Source: Mycolicibacterium komossense
GTDB taxonomy: Bacteria; Actinomycetota; Actinomycetes; Mycobacteriales; Mycobacteriaceae
Length of the DNA: 64,000 nucleotides
NCBI RefSeq assembly: GCF_025822605.1
Contig: NZ_JACKTY010000029.1
Location: forward strand, 127,236-191,235
Direction: 5' to 3'
Under the pieces are notes generated by a model. The model had not been told where the DNA came from, searched no databases, and saw only the letters and a list, made by a program, of their open reading frames with translations. Position numbers and translations under genes: made by a program. Of this stretch, positions 36,218 through 44,504 are shown piece after piece (the stretch's first letter is position 1; the number at the start of each line of letters is the position of its first letter).

Positions 36218-37123
36218 TTAACGGTCCCCCGCAGCGGCGACGGTCAGGGCTGCGTGCAGGGCGTCCCGCCAGGGTCGCGGTGGCGCGATCCCGGCCGCCG
36301 TCGAGAGCCGGCTGCCCAGCGCCGAGTAAGCCGGCCGGGCGGCCGGCCGCGGGTTGGTCGCAGCGCTGACCGGCCGAACCAGGTCCGGGTCGGCGCCCAC
36401 CGCCGCGTAGACGGCCCGCCCCTGTTCGAAGCGGCTCGTGCTGCCGTCGCCTGCGGCATGCAGGATCGGTTCGTGGATATCGCCGCGCGCGATGCGCAGC
36501 AGCGCGGTCACCAGGTCTCCGACGTAGGTCGGCGTCCCGATCTGATCGTCGACGAGTTCGACGGGCTCGCCCCGAGCGGCGCGCCGTCGCATCATCGCGA
36601 CGAAATCACCACCGGCACCGCCGGTATACACCCACGAAGTCCGCACCACAGTCGCCTCGGGCAGGGCTCGCAGCACCGCCAGCTCACCGGCGAGCTTTGT
36701 GCGGCCGTACACCGACAACGGCCCGGTGTCGTCGTCGGGTTCGTACGGTCGCGCGGTGGTGCCGGGGAACCTGCCGCTGAACACGTAGTCGGTGGACAGG
36801 TGGATGAACCGGGCGCCAACCCGGGCGCAGGCCTGCGCAAGGTTCTCCGCACCCGCGACGTTGACCTGATACGCCCTGGTCTCATTGCTTTCGGCGGCAT
36901 CCACATCGGTATAGGCAGCACAGTTGATCAGCACCGTCGTCGCCCCGGACACGGCGTCGACGACGCGGTCGATGGCCACGGGATCGGTGATATCGCACTG
37001 CGCTGAGGTCAGGGCGACGACAGTGCCGCCACGGCGCGCAACCTCTGCCGACAGGAACCGGCCGACCTGTCCGCCGGCACCCGTGACGACGATCCGGTCG
37101 GCGATCAGCTGGTCTTCTGGCAC
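36218..37123 (-). CDS. rmlD: dTDP-4-dehydrorhamnose reductase
   Basis: 301 aa from GTG 37123 (VPEDQLIADRIVVTGAGGQVGRFL). It is an extended SDR with GxxGxxG at the N-terminus, an active-site YGRTKLAGE (YxxxK) and FIHLSTDYVFSG. It performs the last step to dTDP-L-rhamnose, the substrate of wbbL next door. The frame extends upstream to 37147 without support. It is divergent from lcp1, with a palindrome in the 67-bp gap. Confidence 0.95.
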   Translation of the reverse strand: MPEDQLIADRIVVTGAGGQVGRFLSAEVARRGGTVVALTSAQCDITDPVAIDRVVDAVSGATTVLINCAAYTDVDAAESNETRAYQVNVAGAENLAQACARVGARFIHLSTDYVFSGRFPGTTARPYEPDDDTGPLSVYGRTKLAGELAVLRALPEATVVRTSWVYTGGAGGDFVAMMRRRAARGEPVELVDDQIGTPTYVGDLVTALLRIARGDIHEPILHAAGDGSTSRFEQGRAVYAAVGADPDLVRPVSAATNPRPAARPAYSALGSRLSTAAGIAPPRPWRDALHAALTVAAAGDR

Positions 37124-37160
37124 ACCGCAGAGTCTGGCACGCCGCACCCGGCTACCCGGT

Positions 37161-37180
37161 TACTGGCGGTCTCGCCAGTA
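37161..37180. promoter_or_regulatory. Perfect 20-bp palindromic operator candidate, rmlD/lcp1
   Basis: TACTGGCG-GTCT-CGCCAGTA is a perfect inverted repeat of 8-bp arms with a 4-nt centre, midway between the divergent starts of rmlD (37123) and lcp1 (37191). Its right arm runs into TAGCCT (37179–37184), a possible -10 with the lcp1 ATG 6 nt later. A shared regulator of both cell-wall genes could bind here. Confidence 0.5.
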
Positions 37181-37190
37181 GCCTGGTCTG

Positions 37191-38663
37191 ATGCCTGCCC
37201 GGGTCCTCCGAATCGTCGCCACCGTGGTCGCACTGTCGATCGTGCTCGTCACGGGTGTCGCGTGGAGCAAGATCCGCTCGTTCGAACAAGGGATCAACCA
37301 CATCAGCGCTGCCGCGCTCGGCGGCGGTGGAGACGACGGCGCCATCGACATCCTGCTGGTCGGGTTGGACAGCCGGACCGACGCGCACGGCAATCCGCTC
37401 TCGGCCGACGAGCTCGCGGCCCTGCATGCCGGTGACGACGTCTCGACCAACACCGACACCATCATCCTGGTGCGTATCCCCAACAACGGACAGTCTGCCA
37501 CCGCAATCTCGATCCCCCGCGACTCCTATGTCGAGGCACCGGGATTGGGCAAGACCAAGATCAACGGCGTGTTCGGCCAGATCAAACTGGAAAAGATGAA
37601 GCAGCTCGTCGAAGACCAGGGCGTGGACCCGGCGGTGGCGGAACCGAAAGCCACCGAGGCAGGACGCGAGGCGCTCATCAAGACGGTCGCCGACCTGACC
37701 GGTGTCACGGTCGATCATTACGCGGAGATCGGGCTGCTGGGCTTCTCACTGATCACCGACGCCATCGGCGGTGTCGACGTGTGCCTCAAAGACGCGGTGT
37801 ACGAACCTCTTTCAGGCGCGGACTTCCCCGCCGGCTGGCAGCGGCTGAACGGGCCGCAGGCGCTGAGTTTCGTCCGGCAGCGCCACGACCTGCCGCGCGG
37901 TGACCTGGATCGCGTCGTGCGCCAGCAAGTCGTGATGGCTTCGCTTGCCCACCAGGTGATTTCAGGCAAGACGTTGTCCAGCCCGGCGACGCTGGACCGG
38001 TTGCAGCAGGCCGTGCAGCGGTCGGTGGTACTCAGCGACGGCTGGGACATCATGGCCTTCATCGACCAGCTGCAGAAGCTGGCCGGCGGTAGCGTCGCCT
38101 TCGCGACCATTCCGGTCCTCGACGAGGCCGGCTGGAGCGACGACGGCATGCAGAGCGTGGTGCGGGTGGATCCCCTGGCGGTCAAGGACTGGGTGACCAG
38201 CCTGCTCCATGACCAGGCCGAGGGCAAGACCGAGCAGTTGGCGTATTCACCGGATAAGACCACCGTGGAGGTGGTCAACGACACCCAGATCAACGGCCTG
38301 GCGGCTGCGGTCTCAGACGTGTTGTCCACCAAGGGGTTCGGTAGCGGAAATGTCGGAAACAATGAGACCGGGCCCGTCTCCAACAGTCAGGTACAGGCCT
38401 CGGCGTCCGACGATCTGGGTGCCGTTGCGGTAGCCAAGGAGTTGGGCGGCCTGCCGGTCGTCGCCAATGACTCGGTCCCTCAGGGCTCGGTGCGGGTGGT
38501 GCTGGCCGCGGACTACACCGGGCCCGGGTCGGGCTTGCAGGGCGACAGCCAGATGCTGAGCGGCGACACCGCCGACCCGGCCGCCGCCACCTCCGATGTG
38601 ACAGCTCCCCCGCCGTCACCGATCATCACCGCAGCGTCCAACGACCCGCAGTGCGTCAACTAG
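37191..38663 (+). CDS. lcp1: LytR-CpsA-Psr family ligase (Lcp1)
   Basis: 490 aa. One TM segment (~7–25) is followed by an extracellular LCP domain (~50–235) with ILLVGLDSRTDAHGNP, the Arg/Asp-rich SIPRDSYVEAPGLGKTKINGV, and FVRQRHDLPRGDLDRVVRQQ. A LytR_C domain (~350–440) follows. LCP enzymes attach arabinogalactan (or other glycopolymers) to peptidoglycan, in keeping with the neighbouring rmlD and wbbL. It corresponds to Rv3267. The start is ATG 37191, possibly on a leaderless mRNA. Confidence 0.93.
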   Translation: MPARVLRIVATVVALSIVLVTGVAWSKIRSFEQGINHISAAALGGGGDDGAIDILLVGLDSRTDAHGNPLSADELAALHAGDDVSTNTDTIILVRIPNNGQSATAISIPRDSYVEAPGLGKTKINGVFGQIKLEKMKQLVEDQGVDPAVAEPKATEAGREALIKTVADLTGVTVDHYAEIGLLGFSLITDAIGGVDVCLKDAVYEPLSGADFPAGWQRLNGPQALSFVRQRHDLPRGDLDRVVRQQVVMASLAHQVISGKTLSSPATLDRLQQAVQRSVVLSDGWDIMAFIDQLQKLAGGSVAFATIPVLDEAGWSDDGMQSVVRVDPLAVKDWVTSLLHDQAEGKTEQLAYSPDKTTVEVVNDTQINGLAAAVSDVLSTKGFGSGNVGNNETGPVSNSQVQASASDDLGAVAVAKELGGLPVVANDSVPQGSVRVVLAADYTGPGSGLQGDSQMLSGDTADPAAATSDVTAPPPSPIITAASNDPQCVN

Positions 38664-38664
38664 C

Positions 38665-39402
38665 GTGCCAGTCAACCTCTCCAGCGCGCTGCTGGATCCG
38701 CTGATTCGCGACGACCCCATGGGTCCACGGATCACCTATTACGACGACGCCACCGGGGAACGGATCGAGGTCTCCGCGGTCACACTGGTCAACTGGGCGG
38801 CCAAGACCGCCAACCTGCTGCGCGACGAGTTGGGCGCCGGTCCGGGCAGCCGGGTTGCCGTGCTGCTGCCGGCTCACTGGCAGACCGCCGCGGTGTTGTT
38901 CGGAACCTGGTGGGTCGGCGCCGAGGTGGTGCTTCCGGCCCCCGGCCAAGCTGTGCCGGAGGGCTCAGCCGATATCGCCTTGTGCACGATCGACCGACTC
39001 GACGAGGCGGACCGGGCGGCAGGTCTGGGTGAAATCGCCGTGTTGTCGCTGGATCCGTTCGGCAAGCCGGTACCGGATCTGCCGATCGGGCTGACCGACT
39101 ATGCGACATCGGTACGAGTTCATGGCGACCAGGTCATCCCGGAACGATCACCGGGCGACGCGCTGGCCGGTCGATCCGCCGAGGACCTGTTGGCCGCCGC
39201 CCGCGCGGCCGCGGGAACGGCTGAACTGACCGCAACCGACCGAGTGTGGTCGGCCGGAGGGTGGGAAACTCCCGAGCTGTTGGTGGGTAATCTGCTGGCG
39301 GTATTCGCCGCCGGAGCGTCGCTGGTGCAGGTCGCGAACCCGGACCCCGCCGCCCAGGACAGACGTAGGACGACCGAGAAGGTCACTCGCACTTTGCGAT
39401 GA
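38665..39402 (+). CDS. TIGR03089-type AMP-ligase-like protein
   Basis: 245 aa from GTG 38665, one base after the lcp1 stop. It looks like a shortened N-terminal part of an acyl-CoA synthetase/AMP-binding enzyme: FVTYYDDATGER-like start (ITYYDDATGERIEVS), VNWAAKTANLLRDELGAGPGSRVAVLLPAHWQTAAVLFGTWWVGA. The ATP-binding P-loop and the C-terminal lid domain of adenylating enzymes are missing, so catalysis by that route is unlikely. This is the usual actinobacterial form (Rv3268-like), not a truncation specific to this genome. Confidence 0.8.
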   Translation: MPVNLSSALLDPLIRDDPMGPRITYYDDATGERIEVSAVTLVNWAAKTANLLRDELGAGPGSRVAVLLPAHWQTAAVLFGTWWVGAEVVLPAPGQAVPEGSADIALCTIDRLDEADRAAGLGEIAVLSLDPFGKPVPDLPIGLTDYATSVRVHGDQVIPERSPGDALAGRSAEDLLAAARAAAGTAELTATDRVWSAGGWETPELLVGNLLAVFAAGASLVQVANPDPAAQDRRRTTEKVTRTLR

Positions 39403-39658
39403 CAGCGCAAACTTAGCAAAGGAACCCTGGCAAGGCTTAACCACCGATTTGCATGCAAACAACTGCAAAACATATGTATTTTGTCGCAAAAGTGCCTCAG
39501 ATCGGCCAATCTCAGCGACGTTTCAGGGTTTACCAGCCAACCACCCAGGTATGGCTGTTAGCTTCTTCTGACGTAGTTTCGCTGGTGCCGCCGGATCGTT
39601 AGCCCAGCTTCAGCGCACAGCAGAAGTAACTACGCCGCCGATGATGCCGGGAGTTCGG
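39403..39658 (+). promoter_or_regulatory. AT-rich intergenic region with two palindromes
   Basis: TTTGCATGCAAA (39448–39459) is a perfect 12-bp palindrome. A near-palindrome around ACATATGT (39469–39476) follows, flanked by AAA/TTT. The stretch is clearly AT-richer than its neighbours and precedes the duplicated membrane-protein genes. No coding sequence is visible. Confidence 0.45.
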
Positions 39659-40018
39659 ATGGGCGTGACCTTCGCCGCGATCACCACGGTCATTGTCCTG
39701 TCGGCTTGGCACCTCCGAATTCGACGCCACCCCAGTTGGTCAGTCAGCGGCGACGGCCGGTTCTACATCATGAGCGGCTATCCGATGATGGCGCTCGCCG
39801 TGTACTGGCTGACCGCTTCACCCACCTCAACCGAGTGGGAGTGGGCGCTGGGCAATATGTGGGCACTCGCCGCCATGATCTCGTTTGTCTACGGCGTCAA
39901 CGCCCTGGACAGCGCGTCGCACCGGCGGCGCGCCGCCGCCCACACCATCGAGTCCATCCCGCAGCGACTCCCTGACGGTGCCCATGACGCCGTCAACGGC
40001 CACCGGACAGGTGCCTAG
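39659..40018 (+). CDS. Small membrane protein, copy 1 of a tandem pair
   Basis: 119 aa from ATG 39659 with GGGAG upstream; the frame is open to 39641. Three hydrophobic segments are evident: residues ~3–18, ~44–62 and ~70–90. It shares AWHLRIRRHP.W...(D)(A/G)RFYI..GYP with the next gene, and the same hydrophobic layout. The C-terminal tail is hydrophilic. I do not recognise the family. Confidence 0.75.
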   Translation: MGVTFAAITTVIVLSAWHLRIRRHPSWSVSGDGRFYIMSGYPMMALAVYWLTASPTSTEWEWALGNMWALAAMISFVYGVNALDSASHRRRAAAHTIESIPQRLPDGAHDAVNGHRTGA

Positions 40019-40124
40019 ATATTGGGTGGAATGATCTACCCGGAGTGTTGCGGCAGACACCCCCGCAGGCGCAGAATGCAAGCAGACTGTGGCCACTTTT
40101 TGGCCACCGCAGCCTGGGGGGTTG

Positions 40125-40487
40125 TTGACGAACACGACCGTACTCGGGATCGCAATGGTCATTGCGCTCGGTGCGTGGCACCTCCGCATCCGCCGGCACC
40201 CCAACTGGTGCCACAGTCGCGACGCCCGGTTCTACATCACGCTGGGCTATCCGCTGGTCGCAGTCGCGGTGTTCTTCCTGGCCAATACCATTGGGCACAC
40301 GGACGTGAACTGGCTGATCGGCATGGTGTGGTCGCTGGTGTCGGTGTCGCTGTTCGTCTACGGCTTCCAGGCGCTGCAGACACCCGTCACGCCGGGCCGT
40401 GCCAATCCCGCCGTCGTCACCGTGGGGATGCAGTTGCACCAGACCCCACCGGCCGCGAACGTCACCCGGCCGGACGTAGATGCGTGA
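40125..40487 (+). CDS. Small membrane protein, copy 2 of a tandem pair
   Basis: About 120 aa from TTG 40125, chosen because it aligns with the start of copy 1 (19–20 residues before AWHLRIRRHP) and follows GGGGGG; an in-frame GTG at 40089 would give 132 aa. It contains IALGAWHLRIRRHPNWCHSRDARFYITLGYPLVAVAVFFLA and two further hydrophobic spans. The C-terminus overlaps birA on the opposite strand by 26 nt. The pair arose by tandem duplication and has diverged in the tails. Confidence 0.7.
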   Translation: MTNTTVLGIAMVIALGAWHLRIRRHPNWCHSRDARFYITLGYPLVAVAVFFLANTIGHTDVNWLIGMVWSLVSVSLFVYGFQALQTPVTPGRANPAVVTVGMQLHQTPPAANVTRPDVDA

Positions 40488-41277
40488 CGTCTCCGGCGGC
40501 GACCGTCACGCGTTCGTCCGCGGTGTCGATCAATAGCCTGCCCAACTGGTCAACGTCGCGGGCCACCCCGATGACCTGTTTGTCACCCGGCAAGATCGCC
40601 CGGACATCGCTGCCCAACGTCACGCTGCGGCGGCGGTAGTCGGCGGCCAATGCTTTGTCGGCGCCGTTCGCAGCCCGCCAGCTGTCGATCCTCGAAGCCA
40701 GGTGTCCCAGGATGGTGCTCAACAACTGATTTCGATCCACGTCCGGCACTCCCAACATCGCCAACGATCGTGCAGCGGGATCAGGCGCTTCGGCCTCGGT
40801 CAGTGTGACGTTGAGTCCCAGCCCGACGACGATCACCTGCGCAGGTGCGGCGACCTCGGCGAGGATGCCCCCGAGTTTTCCACCAGGGACGAGAACGTCG
40901 TTGGGCCACTTGAGCCCGGCCTGCACACCGGTCACCTCGGCGACCGCGTCCACCACGGCCACCCCGGTGGCCAGCGGCAACCATCCCCAGCCCGAGGGTG
41001 GGACCGCGGCGGCGTCGATCCCGACAGAGACCGAGATCTGGGAGCGCGCCGGCGCCGACCATACCCGCCCGTGGCGTCCCCGCCCGGCGTTCTGAAATTC
41101 CGCGGCCAGCACTGCACCGCGAATATCCTCGCCCGCGCTTGCCCGGGCCAGAAGGTCGGCATTGGTCGAGCCGGTCTGCGTTACGACGTCGATGAGACGC
41201 CAACGGCCCGCCGGCTCGACGGCGCTGGCGCGGAGTTCCGCGATGTCGAGGGCGGGTCGTGAGGGTTCGGTGTTCAC
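40462..41277 (-). CDS. birA: Biotin–[acetyl-CoA-carboxylase] ligase
   Basis: 271 aa biotin protein ligase without an N-terminal DNA-binding domain (class I). Biotin-binding motifs are GSTNADLLARA, GRGRHGRVWSAPARSQISVSVGI and LKWPNDVLVPGGKLGGILAE, followed by the C-terminal SH3-like part. It biotinylates acyl-CoA carboxylase subunits. In M. tuberculosis birA (Rv3279c) lies next to Rv3278c; here the two are about 20 kb apart with the exopolysaccharide cluster between, so the neighbourhood is rearranged. Confidence 0.95.
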   Translation of the reverse strand: MNTEPSRPALDIAELRASAVEPAGRWRLIDVVTQTGSTNADLLARASAGEDIRGAVLAAEFQNAGRGRHGRVWSAPARSQISVSVGIDAAAVPPSGWGWLPLATGVAVVDAVAEVTGVQAGLKWPNDVLVPGGKLGGILAEVAAPAQVIVVGLGLNVTLTEAEAPDPAARSLAMLGVPDVDRNQLLSTILGHLASRIDSWRAANGADKALAADYRRRSVTLGSDVRAILPGDKQVIGVARDVDQLGRLLIDTADERVTVAAGDVTHLRPAG

Positions 41278-41309
41278 CGGCTGAGATTACTGGCCGCTGC
41301 CGCGATCAG

Positions 41310-42986
41310 TCAGTAGGCACCGTCGCGGTTCAGCACTGCCCGGGCGGTGCGCCACACGATGACCAGATCCTGGACGCAGGACCAGTTGTCGACATAGGAA
41401 TGGTCGAGCCGGATTCGTTCCTCCTCGGACACATCCGAGCGACCCGAGACCTGCCACAGACCGGTGATGCCGGGCTTGACGAGTGCCCGTCGCGCCACGA
41501 AATCCTCGACAGACTCACCCTCTCCGGGGACCAGCGGTCGCGGGCCCACGATGCTCATCGATCCCCCGAGGACGTTGAACAGCTGAGGTAACTCGTCGAC
41601 ACTGGTAGCCCTGATCAACCGACCGACGCGAGTCACTCGGGAATCCGAGGCCGATTTGAAGAACACGCCAGCGTTGCCGCCCTTGGACTGCTCGGCACCC
41701 TTGCGAATCTCGGCGTCGACCGACATGCTGCGGAACTTCAGGATCCGGAAAAGCTTTCCGTGTTGGCCGACACGGTCCTGCCGGAAGAACACCGGTCCGC
41801 CGTCATCGCATTTGATCGCTAAGGCGGTGATCACCATCGCGGGCAGGAGAACGGCCAGCGCTGCGGTACCGAAGATCAGATCGAAGGCGCGCTTTCCGTA
41901 CATGGACGGCCCACCGTGGTTGGGTCGGGCGATGTGGAACAGCGGAAGGTTGTCGATGGGCCGCAGTTTGAGCCGAGGGCCGGCAATATCGGTCATCCCG
42001 GGCACGACGATGATGTCCACGCCGAGCGAGTCCAGCCTCCAGGCCAGCTTCCTCATCTTCTCGTGACCCAGTTGCTCGACAGCGGTGACGGCCAGCGCAT
42101 CGGCCCCGGTCAGCCTGAGCGCGACTTCGACCGAGTTCTCGTCACCAAGGATAGGTAGGGCGCCACTGGAGGTGATCAGCTGCTGACCGACTGCGCCGTC
42201 GTAGTCCGGTATGCAGACCCCTGCCACCGAGTAGCCGACCTCCTTGGACCGGTCGAGGCTGGTGCACAGCACCGCGGCCTGCTCCGGCTTGCCCAGGATC
42301 AGCACCCGGGTGACGAACTCCCCACGCAACCGCTTCTTCGCTAGATTCCGTCGGATGGCGTGCCGCCCGGCCAGCAGCCCGACCAGGCCGATCGGCAGGG
42401 CGATCATCAGGTAGCCCCGCGACAGCTGGGTCTGCAGGATCAGGCTGGTGACCGCGGCCAACCCGAACACCCATGCGGTCGCCGACACGACCCGCCGATA
42501 CTCCTCGCTGCCGATGCCAACGAGCGAGATGTCTCGCGATTGGAGAACACCCAGGGCCACCAGCCAGGTGAGCGCCAACCCGACCGAGAGAGCCGTAGCC
42601 CGTTCCCAGCTCACATAACCGCTGGACTCGGTCCCGAAGAGATCGAACCTGCCGATCTGAGCCAGCACGACGGCGGCGATGACGACGATCGAGTCGACGG
42701 CGAGGACCTGCCGTCGATACGACCGTTGCCATCGTCTGCCTTCGGAGGTTCGGGCCGTGGCGTCATCCAACAACTGGCTGACAGGCGTCGGCCCGAACTC
42801 CGCGGTGGCGTGATCATCACTGCGACCGGAGCCCAGCGGAAACGAGTTCGACGGGCCCCGGACCGGACCCACTACATCCGGTCCCACTAGATGAAAAATT
42901 GATCGCTCGACGGCCCCCGCGCCTGAGCGGACGGACGGCGCGGAGAATTCCGCTTCCGCCTCGTCTGAGGGATGCGCAGCTGACAT
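41310..42986 (-). CDS. Initiating polyprenyl-phosphate sugar-1-phosphate transferase
   Basis: 558 aa of the WcaJ/CpsE type. A 95-residue cytoplasmic N-terminus precedes four to five TM spans (~95–220). A CoA-binding-like domain follows (RVLILGKPEQAAVLCTSLDRS), then a C-terminal bacterial sugar transferase domain: YGKRAFDLIFGTAALAVLLP, FFRQDRVGQHGKLFRILKFRSM, ATSVDELPQLFNVLGGSMSIVGPRPL, KPGITGLWQVSGRSD. It loads the first sugar phosphate onto decaprenyl-phosphate to start the repeat unit. It is transcribed alone from an unusually long upstream region with a CRP-like site. Confidence 0.93.
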   Translation of the reverse strand: MSAAHPSDEAEAEFSAPSVRSGAGAVERSIFHLVGPDVVGPVRGPSNSFPLGSGRSDDHATAEFGPTPVSQLLDDATARTSEGRRWQRSYRRQVLAVDSIVVIAAVVLAQIGRFDLFGTESSGYVSWERATALSVGLALTWLVALGVLQSRDISLVGIGSEEYRRVVSATAWVFGLAAVTSLILQTQLSRGYLMIALPIGLVGLLAGRHAIRRNLAKKRLRGEFVTRVLILGKPEQAAVLCTSLDRSKEVGYSVAGVCIPDYDGAVGQQLITSSGALPILGDENSVEVALRLTGADALAVTAVEQLGHEKMRKLAWRLDSLGVDIIVVPGMTDIAGPRLKLRPIDNLPLFHIARPNHGGPSMYGKRAFDLIFGTAALAVLLPAMVITALAIKCDDGGPVFFRQDRVGQHGKLFRILKFRSMSVDAEIRKGAEQSKGGNAGVFFKSASDSRVTRVGRLIRATSVDELPQLFNVLGGSMSIVGPRPLVPGEGESVEDFVARRALVKPGITGLWQVSGRSDVSEEERIRLDHSYVDNWSCVQDLVIVWRTARAVLNRDGAY

Positions 42987-43074
42987 CTTCGTGAGGCCAC
43001 TTTCGTTAGCTGTAGGAATTTCTAGCTAATATTTTCACGTCTGTAGCCCGAGTGCCACGTTTCAAACCCATCCA

Positions 43075-43088
43075 GTGACATAGATCAC
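43075..43088. promoter_or_regulatory. CRP-like binding site
   Basis: GTGA-CATAGA-TCAC (43075–43088) matches the core of the cAMP receptor protein site (TGTGA-N6-TCACA). It is centred about 95 bp upstream of the sugar transferase start. Mycobacteria have CRP homologues (Crp, Cmr) recognising this pattern. Confidence 0.55.
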
Positions 43089-43096
43089 AGTATTGA

Positions 43097-43166
43097 CTCG
43101 ATCGTATATTTGCCGTGATTGCTCGATATTTCGTGTCCCGCTCGATCAATAGTGCTTGAGCTCGAT
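43097..43166. repeat. Four spaced CTCGAT repeats
   Basis: CTCGAT occurs at 43097, 43122, 43141 and 43161, three of the four followed by C and then mostly A/T-rich flanks. The spacings are 25, 19 and 20 bp, close to two helical turns. All are in the same orientation, immediately beyond the CRP-like site. This looks like an array for a cooperative DNA-binding protein. Confidence 0.5.
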
Positions 43167-43389
43167 CTATCAGACATCACATCCGCGCGTGTCGCCTTAA
43201 TATGTTTGCTGTAATGAATGCAAATTATTGACGGTTGGGCCCCACTCGGCAGTGCCATCCGACACTGGCATCGTTGCTTTTCGCACGGATTCTGAGTTCC
43301 AGCACTTTTTCGTCCTGATGCCCATTTCATGGGTGCCGGACGCAAACCTGTGGGGCTACGACACCCGGCAGTTGGCTCGAATACAAGCG

Positions 43390-44502
43390 TCAGTTGGCCA
43401 GAACGCCATCGACCACGTCACGAATCCGCCTCCGGAAATTCTCCCGTGAGAAGTTCTCCGCCCAGACCCGGACCTCACCGTGGTGATAGTCAGCCGGCGT
43501 GAACGAGCGCATGGCAGCCGCGAAACCAGCCACCACCTCGTCATCGCTACCGGTGTCTACCAGCACTCCGGACCGCTCAGGCACCACGGTGTCCACCGCT
43601 CCGCCCGCTCCGAGTGCGATCACCGGCAAACCGGTGGCCATCGCTTCCACCGGCACGATGCCGAAATCCTCGATTCCCGGCATCACCAGGGCTCGCGCGC
43701 GGCGATACAAATCGAGCAACTCCTGGTGAGAAACGCGTCCCACAAACGTGGTGTCGGGACCAGCAAGTTCCCGGCACGCGGTCATGGCCCGGCCGTCGCC
43801 GACCACCACCAGTCGCTTGCCGGCTTGTTTCGCGGCGCGAATCGCCAGATCGGGCCGCTTGTAGGGCACTAACCGGCCCGCCAGGAGAAAGAAATCCCCG
43901 CGCTCGACCGAATCGTCGGGGGTGAAGCCCTCGGTATCCACCGGCGGATGCACAACGACCGCATCACGCCCCCACCAGCGGGAGATCCGATCGGCCACCG
44001 CGGTGGAATTGGCAACCACCTGCTGCAACCGGCCAACAGCCGCGAGTTCTCCACGCCGCGCAATTCGGGACAGCCCTGAGAGCACCGCAGCGCCGGCCGG
44101 CCCGCCGGCCTCCTGCGCCCGCAAGGCGGGATCCCAGGCCCAGCGCGCTGGGCTGTGCACATAGGCGATGACGGGCGCGTCGGTGGCGAAGGCCACCTGA
44201 GTGGCGAACGCATGATGACTTGCGATGACGACGTCGACCTCGCCCAGTCGCATCCCACGGAAACTACGGGGCATCAACGGGGTCAGCGGCGCGTACGAGC
44301 GCTGGCCGAGCATGCGGTAGGGCGAGTCCAGCCACGTCGTCACCGGAGGCGCCGACAATCCGTTGGGTATCCCCACCGCCCTGGCCAACGGGACGTGTAC
44401 ATCCGCATCGGGCCACTGCCGCGCCAGTTGTTCGACGACATGTTCGGAACCGGCGATCTCGGTGAATCGCTCGTGCACGATCGCGATACGGGTTGCCGAC
44501 AT
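43390..44502 (-). CDS. GT4-family glycosyltransferase
   Basis: 370 aa from ATG 44502; the frame also opens at GTG 44511. It is a GT-B fold retaining glycosyltransferase: N-terminal IAIVHERFTEIAGSEHVVEQLA (glycine loop of acceptor domain), C-terminal FFLLAGRLVPYKRPDLAIRAAK, and EX7E-like GIEDFGIVPVEAMATGLPVIALGAGGAVDTV. It is predicted to act at the inner face of the membrane adding a sugar to the repeat unit. Last gene of the five-gene minus-strand chain from the Wzz-like gene; the glycosidase stop lies within 3 nt. Confidence 0.92.
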   Translation of the reverse strand: MSATRIAIVHERFTEIAGSEHVVEQLARQWPDADVHVPLARAVGIPNGLSAPPVTTWLDSPYRMLGQRSYAPLTPLMPRSFRGMRLGEVDVVIASHHAFATQVAFATDAPVIAYVHSPARWAWDPALRAQEAGGPAGAAVLSGLSRIARRGELAAVGRLQQVVANSTAVADRISRWWGRDAVVVHPPVDTEGFTPDDSVERGDFFLLAGRLVPYKRPDLAIRAAKQAGKRLVVVGDGRAMTACRELAGPDTTFVGRVSHQELLDLYRRARALVMPGIEDFGIVPVEAMATGLPVIALGAGGAVDTVVPERSGVLVDTGSDDEVVAGFAAAMRSFTPADYHHGEVRVWAENFSRENFRRRIRDVVDGVLAN

Positions 44503-44504
44503 CG

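Larger units (their letters stand above)
42987..43389 (-). promoter_or_regulatory. AT-rich regulatory region of the exopolysaccharide cluster (403 bp)
   Basis: No gene. This lies between the sugar transferase start and the stop of the next minus-strand gene, and is far richer in A/T than its surroundings. It contains a CRP-like site, four CTCGAT repeats and several -10-like AT tracts (TATTAG near 43029). It likely carries the sugar transferase promoter. Confidence 0.55.

Noticed and set aside
40090..40106. TGGCCA-CTTTT-TGGCCA hairpin at the start of the second small membrane protein
   Set aside because: Short, lies in or next to the coding start, and TGGCCA is self-palindromic; not enough to call a terminator or regulator.
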